Below, piece after piece: positions 1-6,373 of a stretch of 11,939 nucleotides of DNA. Within the stretch, counting starts at the first letter, position 1. Every line of letters starts with the position of its first letter. Source of the stretch: Chrysiogenia bacterium (lineage in GTDB: Bacteria; JAGRBM01); NCBI GenBank assembly GCA_020434085.1, contig JAGRBM010000525.1:1-11939 (forward strand). The letters are read 5' to 3'. The position numbers and the translations under genes were made by a program. Below the pieces are notes generated by a model. That model searched no databases. It had not been told where the DNA came from and saw nothing but the letters and a program-made list of their open reading frames with translations.

Positions 1-10
1 AAAGGCTTCC

Positions 11-871
11 TCAGGCCGCCGCTGCGCGGCCGGGGGGCGGCGCGCCCTCACCGGAGACGCGTCCCATCATGCGCTGCATCTGTTCCTGCATCTTCACGCC
101 CATGCGGTAGAGCTTGAGGTTCATGGCACCTGGGGCCTTGTCGGTGACGTGGTTGACGCGGTTCCAGTAGTTGGCGACCCGTTCGGGGGAGCGCATCCTG
201 GCCTGCATGCTCTTTGCGTTGCGCGCGACGGCGACAAAACCCATGGGCATGAACACCATCATGGGGGCCATGCGCAGGCGTTGCAGGGTGGTGGGCTTTC
301 TCAGCTCGATGTCCACGCCCTCGGCCTTGCGCTGGAGCAGCCAGTAATCCATCGCCAGGTGGCGCGATTCGTCCACGTCGATACGGCGGAAGACTTCCTT
401 CTGGAGTGGATCGTCGATTTCCTTGAGCGCGGGAATGAGCAGCGCGTCCAGCCCGATCTCGAAGAGAATGATCTGCGTGCTGGTAAATTCATGGAGCAGG
501 CGCGTGGGGCTCTGCCACAGCACGTCCTGGAACTTGAACATCGCGCGGGTCGCCAGCGGCAGGTCTTCCCACTCGGTGCCGAGGCGCCTGGCCATCAGGA
601 TCTCGGCCTCCGCGTGGCGGCGCTCATCGATGCCAAAGAGCTCATAGATCTGCTTGGCCGTCTTGTCGGTGACGTACCTGGCGCACAGCTCGAAGATGCG
701 CGCGGCCTGAATCTCAAGGCCGGCGGTGAAGAGGATCATCAACGCCATCTCGCGCTTTTCCTGCTCGGAGAGATGATCGGCGCCCTGCAGGGGCGTATCC
801 CAGTCGAATTCGTGTACGGACCACTGGCCCTTGCGGGTGCGGTCGAGAACGTGTTCGAGATCGAGGTCCAT
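11..871 (-). CDS. Ferritin-like diiron-carboxylate protein, function unknown
   Basis: A 286-residue soluble protein with the two-fold-repeated metal-ligand pattern of ferritin-like diiron proteins: Glu53, then Glu83-x-x-His86 (DERRH), then Glu138, then Glu168-x-x-His171 (DESRH). Each Glu lies exactly 30 residues before its ExxH partner, so all six ligands of a carboxylate-bridged di-iron site appear present. Ribonucleotide reductase R2, acyl-ACP desaturases and AurF-type N-oxygenases share this architecture, which makes an O2-using oxidase or oxygenase plausible; the substrate cannot be read from the sequence. The C-terminus from about residue 245 is Met- and Gln-rich and ends in a Pro/Ala tail. 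No signal peptide is seen. The ATG is preceded by GGAAGGAG at 8 nt, which fixes the start. The gene has its own promoter with an operator-like palindrome, so it is probably regulated separately from the porins upstream. Confidence 0.8.
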   Translation of the reverse strand: MDLDLEHVLDRTRKGQWSVHEFDWDTPLQGADHLSEQEKREMALMILFTAGLEIQAARIFELCARYVTDKTAKQIYELFGIDERRHAEAEILMARRLGTEWEDLPLATRAMFKFQDVLWQSPTRLLHEFTSTQIILFEIGLDALLIPALKEIDDPLQKEVFRRIDVDESRHLAMDYWLLQRKAEGVDIELRKPTTLQRLRMAPMMVFMPMGFVAVARNAKSMQARMRSPERVANYWNRVNHVTDKAPGAMNLKLYRMGVKMQEQMQRMMGRVSGEGAPPPGRAAAA

Positions 872-902
872 GGCTGGTGCTCCTTCCGGCCAATCGCGGC
901 AA

Positions 903-938
903 TATGGTAACTGTAACGATCGTTCCAGATAAGTGCAA
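903..938 (-). promoter_or_regulatory. Promoter of the diiron gene with an embedded operator-like palindrome
   Basis: On the minus strand a -35-like TTGCAC (933-938) is followed by a 17-bp spacer and a -10-like TACAGT (910-915), placing the start near 903, about 30 nt before the ATG. Positions 911-928 form an 18-bp inverted repeat around AACGATCGTT with 8 of 9 base pairs matched (the T914/C925 pair is the exception). It fills part of the spacer and overlaps the -10, as expected for a site where a repressor blocks RNA polymerase. The AACG-centre-CGTT shape is common among TetR-family operators. The promoter match is moderate; the palindrome is directly visible. Confidence 0.5.
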
Positions 939-971
939 GGAAAAATTGTAACCTGCTGAAATCAAAGAAGA

Positions 972-993
972 ACCCCCGGCATTTGCCGGGGGT
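972..993 (-). terminator. Rho-independent terminator of the second porin gene
   Basis: ACCCCCGGC (972-980) pairs with GCCGGGGGT (985-993) around a 4-nt loop. In the minus-strand direction it is followed by the T-rich TTCTTCTTTG. It lies 27 nt after the porin stop codon at 1021. It resembles the terminator after the paralogous porin at 2468-2495, including a CATTTTC before the stem and TTCTTTG after it. Confidence 0.85.
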
Positions 994-1020
994 CTTCCTG
1001 GTTGAAAATGCTGGCTCGCT

Positions 1021-2385
1021 CTAGAAATCAACCTGGAAGCGACTCTGGACCACCTGCAGGTGGCCTTCCTTGAGTCCGGGCGCCAGTGCCAGCTCATCGA
1101 AGGTCGCCAGGACGTAGTTGGTCATGATGCGGGCATTGGGCGTGAGGTACCAGTTCACACCCAGCGTGTAGTTGGTCTCGTTGCCGCCGGCGACGCCCTC
1201 GGCGCGGTCGGTAAGATTGACCGAATCGACACGGAACGCGACTTCGATTGCGCCAAAGCCGTCCTTGCCCAGCCCGTTCCCGGGCTTTACGCGGCCGAAC
1301 TTGCCGCCGCTGTAGGGACGGAACTCACCGGTGGCGAACACGCTGGCCTGCACGTACCAGGCGTGAAAGCGCGGCTCACCCGTGTTGTTGAGCGCCGCAT
1401 TGAACTGGCGGTCGTTGCTTACGAACACCAGCATGTACTCGCCCTGCACGCTGACGATACCCATCTGGGCGGCGAGCTCGAAACCGAGCTGCTGGATGCT
1501 GTCGGCGTCGAAGTCCAGCGTGTTGAGTGCGTAGGTGCCGGTCGCATGGGTTCCCGCGCGCGCGCGGTAGCGGCATTCACGCGCAGTGATCGCGCCGCTG
1601 GGGGTCGTCGGAAATACGATCGTATTGGCGGGATCGGCGACACTGCCGCTGCCGCCGCAGGCGGGATCTTCATGGAAGCGGTAGCCAACGCCCAGGTGGA
1701 CGACCTGCTCGCCCTTGTCTTCGAGGATCGGGGCAAGCGTCGCGCGCAGGGTGATGGCGTAGTCGCCATCCTCGGTTGCGCCGGGGCCGCTCGCCGCGCC
1801 TCTGCCCTCGCCGGGGCGGAAGATGCCTGCAGCCAGGGAGAGCTTGTCATCGAGCAGCTTGTTGTTGGTCAGCAGCGCGCCGACGCTATAGCCGGGATAG
1901 AAGGTGCTCATCAGCGAGCGCTCCATGAAAGTGATGTAGTTGGCGCTGGTCATCTCATCGAGCTGCAGCGGCTCTTTCTGGTTGCCAATCGTGATGTCGG
2001 TTCCCGCCGCCACGTCGCGAAAACGCATGTAGGCGCTGCTGATGGCCGCTTTGCCGCCCGCAAAGTCGATTTCGACTTTCCAGGCGACCTTCTTGTTGAT
2101 CTCACCAGCGTTGAAGAGGCGCAGGCGGCGGAACTCCGTACCGTCGATGAATGGGCCGCCGTTGACGTTCACTTCGAAGTCGCGGTTGCCCCAGCCCCAC
2201 ATCGTGTCGAACTGGGCGCGGCCGCCGAAGCTGACGCTGAGATTCTCGCTCTTGAAGCGAACGCCGTTGTCCCAGTAGGCCTGAAAATCTTCCCTGGCCT
2301 GGGCAGGCACGGCCTGTGCCAGGGTGAAGAGCGAAAAGATACACAGAAATGCGGCTGCCGCCACGGTGCGATGGAATAGGCGCAT
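1021..2385 (-). CDS. Outer-membrane porin, phosphate-selective OprO/OprP family (second of a tandem pair)
   Basis: A 454-residue outer-membrane beta-barrel. Residues 1-30 are a signal peptide ending AQA before Arg31. The segment GNQKEP (134-139) followed by FMERS (153-157) matches the most conserved stretch of the phosphate-selective porin O/P family, and the protein ends RFQVDF with the C-terminal Phe used for barrel assembly. Family members carry phosphate, polyphosphate or other anions; substrate is not proven here. It is closely related along its length to the porin encoded at 2529-3827 but has a longer variable loop, about residues 241-290, holding the only two cysteines of the mature protein (Cys243, Cys271), which could form a disulfide. 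It also has a Gly/Ala-rich insertion near 191-205. GGGGAG lies 8 nt before the ATG. No Pho-box repeat is visible in the short gap upstream, so expression may come from terminator read-through or a weak local promoter. Confidence 0.9.
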   Translation of the reverse strand: MRLFHRTVAAAAFLCIFSLFTLAQAVPAQAREDFQAYWDNGVRFKSENLSVSFGGRAQFDTMWGWGNRDFEVNVNGGPFIDGTEFRRLRLFNAGEINKKVAWKVEIDFAGGKAAISSAYMRFRDVAAGTDITIGNQKEPLQLDEMTSANYITFMERSLMSTFYPGYSVGALLTNNKLLDDKLSLAAGIFRPGEGRGAASGPGATEDGDYAITLRATLAPILEDKGEQVVHLGVGYRFHEDPACGGSGSVADPANTIVFPTTPSGAITARECRYRARAGTHATGTYALNTLDFDADSIQQLGFELAAQMGIVSVQGEYMLVFVSNDRQFNAALNNTGEPRFHAWYVQASVFATGEFRPYSGGKFGRVKPGNGLGKDGFGAIEVAFRVDSVNLTDRAEGVAGGNETNYTLGVNWYLTPNARIMTNYVLATFDELALAPGLKEGHLQVVQSRFQVDF

Positions 2386-2467
2386 GATACGGTCTCCCCG
2401 AAGTTGCCAATTGGATCAATTCAGGTTGCCGAGTTTGGCGCACGTGCCGTGGGGAGGCAACAAAGAA

Positions 2468-2495
2468 AAACCCCCGGCCATCTGGCCGGGGGTTT
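2468..2495 (-). terminator. Strong rho-independent terminator between the two porins
   Basis: AAACCCCCGGCC (2468-2479) pairs perfectly with GGCCGGGGGTTT (2484-2495), a 12-bp stem with an ATCT/AGAT loop, followed on the minus strand by TTTTTCTTTG. It lies 33 nt after the stop of the first porin and upstream of the second, so it should reduce co-transcription of the pair. Confidence 0.9.
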
Positions 2496-2528
2496 CGTGA
2501 TTCAGAAAATGAATCGGGTTGCGGCGGC

Positions 2529-3827
2529 TTAGAAATCCACCTGGAAGCGGGTCTGCACAGCCTGCAGATGACCTTCCTTGAGCGGCGGGGCGGCCAGCTC
2601 GTCGAAGGAAGCGTAGACGTAGTTGAACATCACGCGGGCGTTGGGGGTCATGTACCAGTTCACGCCGAGGTTGAAGTTCAGCTCGTTGCCGCCGGCGACT
2701 GCCTCAGCGCGGTCGGTCAGGTTGATGCTGCTCAGGCGGGCAGCGATCTCAATGGCGCCGATGCCGTCCTTGCCCAGCTCGTTGTTGGGCTTGACGCGCG
2801 AGAAGGCGCCACCCTTGTAGGGGCGGAATTCGCCGGTGGCGAAGACGCTGGCCTGCACATACCAGGCGTGGAACTTCGGCTCGCCGGTCGCGTTCGTGCC
2901 ACCAAAGGTGCCACCCACGACGCCGTCATTCGAGACGATCGCCAGGATGTATTCACCCTGAACATTGACCATGCCGAACTGGGCGGCCAGTTCGAAGCCG
3001 AGTTCCTGAATGGTGTCGGCGTCGAAGTTACCGGTGTTGACGTAGCGGGGCGAGATGTGAATCTCGGGGCGCTCACGGAAGCGGAACTCATTGACCTTGC
3101 TCTGATACGGGTCCTCGTGGAAGCGGTAGGCAATACCGACGTGGACAACCCGCTCGCCCTTGTCCTCGAGGATCGGAGCAAAGGTCACGCGGCCGCCGAA
3201 GGCATACTCGCCATCCTCGCTGCCGCCAAGGATGGTCGGACGCGAGATGCTGGCTGCCACGGTGGCCTTGCCATCGAGCAGGGAGTGGTTGGCCACCTGG
3301 AGGCCGACGGTGCGGCCGGGCGAGAATGCATTGGCCAGCGAGCGCTCCATGAACGTGATGTACTTGGAGCTGGTCTGCTCTTCGAGGCTGAACGGTTCCT
3401 TCTGATTACCAACGGTCACGCTGAAGCCGGCGAAGACGTCCTTGAAGGTAACGTAGGCGTCCTTGAGGCTCAGTGCGTTGTTGGCATAGTCGATCTGGAC
3501 CTTCCAGCCGACCTTCTTGTTGATCGTGCCCGCGTTGTAGAAACGCAGGCGACGGAACTCGACACCATCAAGGTACGGGCCACCGTTGAGGTTGACCTCA
3601 AAGTCCCGGTTGCCGACGCCCCACATGGCATCAACCATGACGCGGCCGCCGAACTTGACGCTGACGTTGTCGCTTTTGAGGCGAATGCCGTTATCCCAAT
3701 AGGCCTGGAAATCTTCCTTGGCCTGTGCCGTGGTGGTAAGGCCGAAAGTCGCAATCGCGACGAATAGCGCCACAAAGAGCGCCGCCGGCTTACCAAGGTG
3801 CTTCTGAACCCTCCGAATGTCTCGCAT
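2529..3827 (-). CDS. Outer-membrane porin, phosphate-selective OprO/OprP family (first of a tandem pair, Pho-box promoter)
   Basis: A 432-residue outer-membrane beta-barrel with a signal peptide ending TTTAQA (cleavage before Lys37). The porin O/P family core is clear: GNQKEP at 140-145 and FMERS at 159-163. The C-terminus is RFQVDF with the terminal Phe needed for barrel insertion. The length is typical of OprO/OprP porins, which move phosphate or other anions into the periplasm. The loop that differs most from the neighbouring paralogue (about 241-262) is rich in Arg and lacks cysteine; basic loops suit an anion channel, though this is inference. No cysteine was seen in the protein. The ATG has AAGGAG 12 nt upstream, a somewhat long spacing. 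The Pho-box-like repeat upstream suggests PhoB-dependent induction under phosphate limitation, which agrees with the family assignment. Confidence 0.92.
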   Translation of the reverse strand: MRDIRRVQKHLGKPAALFVALFVAIATFGLTTTAQAKEDFQAYWDNGIRLKSDNVSVKFGGRVMVDAMWGVGNRDFEVNLNGGPYLDGVEFRRLRFYNAGTINKKVGWKVQIDYANNALSLKDAYVTFKDVFAGFSVTVGNQKEPFSLEEQTSSKYITFMERSLANAFSPGRTVGLQVANHSLLDGKATVAASISRPTILGGSEDGEYAFGGRVTFAPILEDKGERVVHVGIAYRFHEDPYQSKVNEFRFRERPEIHISPRYVNTGNFDADTIQELGFELAAQFGMVNVQGEYILAIVSNDGVVGGTFGGTNATGEPKFHAWYVQASVFATGEFRPYKGGAFSRVKPNNELGKDGIGAIEIAARLSSINLTDRAEAVAGGNELNFNLGVNWYMTPNARVMFNYVYASFDELAAPPLKEGHLQAVQTRFQVDF

Positions 3828-3914
3828 TTGTATCCCGTTCTCCTTAGGTTTCTTGACAGAGGTTTTGTTTCCGACCGGGGGCGATCCCCATCCGTGGCGG
3901 AATCGTTGCGCCGC

Positions 3915-3948
3915 ACACTAACGATGTTCTGTGACGCCCATGTGACAG
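3915..3948 (-). promoter_or_regulatory. Pho-box-like direct repeat and -10 of the first porin
   Basis: Read on the minus strand, CTGTCAC (3942-3948), a 4-nt spacer and GCGTCAC (3931-3937) form two direct 7-mers with an 11-bp period, the geometry of a PhoB-binding Pho box. The first 7-mer fits the consensus CTGTCA(T/C) fully; the second differs at its first two bases. Ten nt further lies TAGTGT (3915-3920), a -10 with the key T, A and final T. No usable -35 is present at the normal spacing, as is typical when PhoB replaces it. The predicted start is near 3908, giving a leader of about 80 nt. Confidence 0.6.
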
Positions 3949-4111
3949 GGTCGCGCGGATGCTGTGAAACTACGCTCTGAGTGCTTCCTGGAATCGCCAG
4001 AGGGTGCGGAAGTGGAGCAGGAAAGGCCATTCCGGGGCGATTGGGCGGGCAGATGCAGCCTGCTTCGCTGACAAGTCGGGCTTGCCGGCTGCTTCGAACG
4101 GGCACAAAAAA

Positions 4112-4138
4112 GCGCGCCCACCTCAAGGGTGGGCGCGC
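4112..4138 (-). terminator. Rho-independent terminator of the hydrolase-ArsA operon
   Basis: GCGCGCCCACC (4112-4122) pairs with GGTGGGCGCGC (4128-4138), an 11-bp GC-rich stem with a 5-nt loop. Downstream on the minus strand comes TTTTTTG. It begins 24 nt after the stop codon of the second ATPase gene and is the only strong terminator after the three-gene operon. Confidence 0.9.
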
Positions 4139-4162
4139 CGGTGAATCAAGGGTGCCGGAGGC

Positions 4163-5341
4163 CTACTGAATCGTCTCACCGAAAATGTGGTCGTTGACCA
4201 GATCGAGCTGCAGGGAGTCGTGAATCTCGTGGTCGAGCATGGGCACGCGCACGACGAACTGGTCCTTGTCGAGCAGCTTGGTGAGTGAGCCAATCTTCTT
4301 CGCTTCGAGTTCCGCCAGCGTTTCGAGATTGGCAAAGTTCTGTGCGAGCGCCTCGGTCAGACCGGCCCATTGCTCGCCGAGCGCGGGATCTTTCTCGATT
4401 TTCGAGCGCAGCGCTACGCGATCTTCTTCATTGGAGAGCTTTTCGGCGGCTTCGCGGTGGGTCTCGCTCTCCAGGTAGTGCGAGTGCACGCGGTTGAAAA
4501 TGAAACCGCCGAAGGGAATTTTCGCTTCGATCAGGCGCTGATGGAAGTAGCGCGTCTCCGAGAGGGCCAGCGGCGTCGGGGCGGTAACGAGCAGGAACAG
4601 GGCCTTCTCGCTCTGGAGCAGGTCGTTCGTCGCGCGTGCGCGCACGCGGAAACCTTCGTAGTAGCCTTCGAGGCTGGAGACGAACTCGCTGATGTCGTGG
4701 ATGACACTGGAGCCGATGATGCGCTCGAGCACCTTGAACACGGCGGTTGTTCCCACGCGCAGCAGGCGCATGCCGCCGCTGCGGCCGGTGTCGATGAACA
4801 CGCGCACAAAGGTTCCGTCTTCGAGAAACTGGAAGAGCTTCTTGGGGGCTTCGAGGAAATCGAGCGCATGCTTGGTGGGCGGCGTATCGAGCACGATGAG
4901 GTCGTAGTCGCCCTCGTTGTGCAGGTGATAGAGCCGCTCCATCGCCATGAATTCCTGCGCACCGACCAGGTTGTCGGACAGGTATTTGTACATGCGGTTG
5001 TCGAGGATCTTCGAGACGATGCTCGAATCGGGCGCGTAGCGGGTCATCACGGCGTCCCACTCGGCCTTGGTGTCGAGCATCATGGCGTAGAGCTCTCCCT
5101 CGAAGGTCTCACCCTGTTCGATGAAGCGTTCCTTGGGCACCTGCCGCGCCTCGGCGCCAAAACTCTCCAGCCCCAGCGCATTGGCCAGCCGGCGGGCCGG
5201 GTCGATGGTAAGGACGAGTACCTTGCGACCGCGCTTGGCCTCAGCCAGCGCGATGGAGGCCGACACAGTGGTCTTGCCCACGCCGCCCGGGCCGCTGCAG
5301 ACGACGACGCTGCGGTTGGCAATCCATTCAGCAGGCTTCAT
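4163..5341 (-). CDS. ArsA/Get3-family ATPase with Pro in place of the signature Lys
   Basis: A 392-residue soluble P-loop ATPase of the ArsA/Get3 (anion-transporting or tail-anchored-protein-targeting) family. The P-loop GPGGVGKTT is at 17-25, the switch I-like LTIDPARRLANALG at about 44-57, and the switch II-like LDTPPTKHALDFLEAP at about 151-166. In most family members the P-loop begins Lys-Gly-Gly; that signature Lys, which reaches into the partner's active site, is Pro18 here, and the switch II Gly is Lys157. No Get3 CxxC zinc motif or ArsA metalloid-cysteine set is present. The ATG overlaps the stop of the upstream ATPase gene (ATGA), with AGGAG 8 nt before it, so translation is coupled and the pair probably forms a heterodimer. 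In actinobacteria a similar pair (Rv3679/Rv3680) is described as Get3-like. An arsenite-efflux role is unlikely; the real client is unknown. Confidence 0.9.
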   Translation of the reverse strand: MKPAEWIANRSVVVCSGPGGVGKTTVSASIALAEAKRGRKVLVLTIDPARRLANALGLESFGAEARQVPKERFIEQGETFEGELYAMMLDTKAEWDAVMTRYAPDSSIVSKILDNRMYKYLSDNLVGAQEFMAMERLYHLHNEGDYDLIVLDTPPTKHALDFLEAPKKLFQFLEDGTFVRVFIDTGRSGGMRLLRVGTTAVFKVLERIIGSSVIHDISEFVSSLEGYYEGFRVRARATNDLLQSEKALFLLVTAPTPLALSETRYFHQRLIEAKIPFGGFIFNRVHSHYLESETHREAAEKLSNEEDRVALRSKIEKDPALGEQWAGLTEALAQNFANLETLAELEAKKIGSLTKLLDKDQFVVRVPMLDHEIHDSLQLDLVNDHIFGETIQ

Positions 5342-6333
5342 TTCATCTGCTCCTGCAGCTCGGCTTCGAGAACGTGGCTGAGCTTCTCCACCGCCGTCTT
5401 CGCGTAGCTCTTGGCATAGACGAAGGGCAGGCGCACCATCGGCGCGTCGAGCTCGGCGAGTTTTTCGATGTAGTGCACGCCGTGGCCGTGCTTGATGGAC
5501 TGGCTGCGTGCGGCATTGATGAGCGCGTCGCCGATGTCCGTTCCGCCAAGGTGGGAGCTGAGCGCGTCGCGCTCGGCACCGCCACCAAGGAGTTTTTCGA
5601 AGAGCGGCTGTGCCTCACCCGGGTAGGCGGCCGGCGGAATCTGGTTGGCCAGAAGAAGCCCCAGCGGCAGATTGAGATCGCCGCGCATGGCGGAGACAAG
5701 CTCGACCGTCTCGGTATAAGGAAGCTCTTCGGGGATCGTTGCGATGTGGTAGGCGGCCTCGTCGGGGTTGGCGAAGAAGTCACGCATCTTGGCCGCGTAG
5801 TTGGCAATGGGACCACTGCCGCCCACGGCCTTGCGCGTGGCCTCGGGAAGCTGCCACAGCGAGACGCCGTGCCCGGTGGCCGGCGAATCGATGATCATCA
5901 TGTCGTAGTCCGGGCGCTTCTTGTCGAAGGCCTGGCCCATGTCCCAGATCTTGCCGAGCACGACGAACTCGCGAAAGCCCGGCATGCCCTGGATCCAGTA
6001 TTGAAGGAAGCTCTTCTTGAACAGGGCGTCGTAGACGCTCTGGAGCCGCACGAAGCGCAGCACGTATTCTTCCATGGAGTGATCGGGGTCGAGGTTTTTG
6101 GCGTAGAGGCCCGGATAGATCTCAACTTCCTGGTAGCCGACCGGCGGGATCTCAAAGAGCTGGCTCATGCGCTCCTTGGTGTCGGTCTCCAGAATGATGG
6201 CGCGGCGCCCGTGGCGCGCGGCAACCAGGCCCATGGCGGCGCAAAGTGTGCTCTTGCCCACGCCGCCCTTGCCGGTGACGATGTGCAGGCGCTTCGAGAG
6301 CAGCCAGTCCAGTTTCGTTTGTTGCGAACTCAT
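5338..6333 (-). CDS. ArsA/Get3-family ATPase with complete deviant P-loop
   Basis: A 331-residue P-loop ATPase of the ArsA/Get3 family and likely partner of the ATPase encoded directly downstream. It keeps the full deviant Walker A GKGGVGKST (21-29) with the signature Lys22, a switch I-like ETDTKERMSQLF (49-60) and a switch II-like DSPATGHGVSLWQLPE, so it should be the catalytically complete subunit. It has no CxxC zinc pair and essentially one cysteine (Cys31), which argues against metalloid binding. An in-frame GTG lies at 6357, but the ATG at 6333 has GGGGAA 10 nt upstream and is preferred. It starts 40 nt after the hydrolase stop, and its last codon overlaps the next gene by 4 nt. Cytosolic delivery of membrane proteins or another nucleotide-gated cargo is possible; function is inferred from family only. 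Confidence 0.9.
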   Translation of the reverse strand: MSSQQTKLDWLLSKRLHIVTGKGGVGKSTLCAAMGLVAARHGRRAIILETDTKERMSQLFEIPPVGYQEVEIYPGLYAKNLDPDHSMEEYVLRFVRLQSVYDALFKKSFLQYWIQGMPGFREFVVLGKIWDMGQAFDKKRPDYDMMIIDSPATGHGVSLWQLPEATRKAVGGSGPIANYAAKMRDFFANPDEAAYHIATIPEELPYTETVELVSAMRGDLNLPLGLLLANQIPPAAYPGEAQPLFEKLLGGGAERDALSSHLGGTDIGDALINAARSQSIKHGHGVHYIEKLAELDAPMVRLPFVYAKSYAKTAVEKLSHVLEAELQEQMK

Positions 6334-6373
6334 CGGTGCCAGATTCCCCAAATGCACTGCCGCGCCGGGCCGC

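Larger units (their letters stand above)
3828..4162. other. 335-nt intergenic region between the porin and the ArsA operon
   Basis: This gap carries the porin leader and ribosome-binding site (about 3828-3908), the Pho-box promoter (3915-3948) and the terminator of the ATPase operon (4112-4138). A lone CTGTCAA half-site lies in the leader near 3852-3858 on the minus strand and has no partner. Between about 3950 and 4105 I see no convincing gene, RNA structure or repeat; the short open frames there lack ribosome-binding sites. Confidence 0.6.

Noticed and set aside
149-910. Plus-strand open frame opposite the diiron gene
   Set aside because: It is antisense to a gene with six conserved metal ligands and a good ribosome-binding site, and it runs through that gene's promoter.
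1060-2379. Long plus-strand open frame opposite the second porin (and the similar one at 2568-3767)
   Set aside because: They mirror the porin genes, lack signal or domain features and ribosome-binding sites, and their openness follows from high-GC codon bias on the other strand.
2386-2467. A second Pho box before the second porin
   Set aside because: No GTCA-containing direct repeat with 11-bp period is visible there; only a weak TTGCCT/CAAACT promoter-like pair, overlapping the terminator tail.
3853-3858. Plus-strand TTGACA as a promoter -35
   Set aside because: No acceptable -10 lies 16-18 bp downstream and no plus-strand gene follows.
4370-5407. Long plus-strand open frames opposite the two ATPases (4370-5407, 5374-6468)
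   Set aside because: The opposite strand encodes clear P-loop ATPases with coupled starts; these frames show no motifs.
4163-6333. Arsenite-efflux (ars) operon
   Set aside because: No arsB, arsR, arsD or arsC is nearby, and neither ATPase has the metalloid-binding cysteines.
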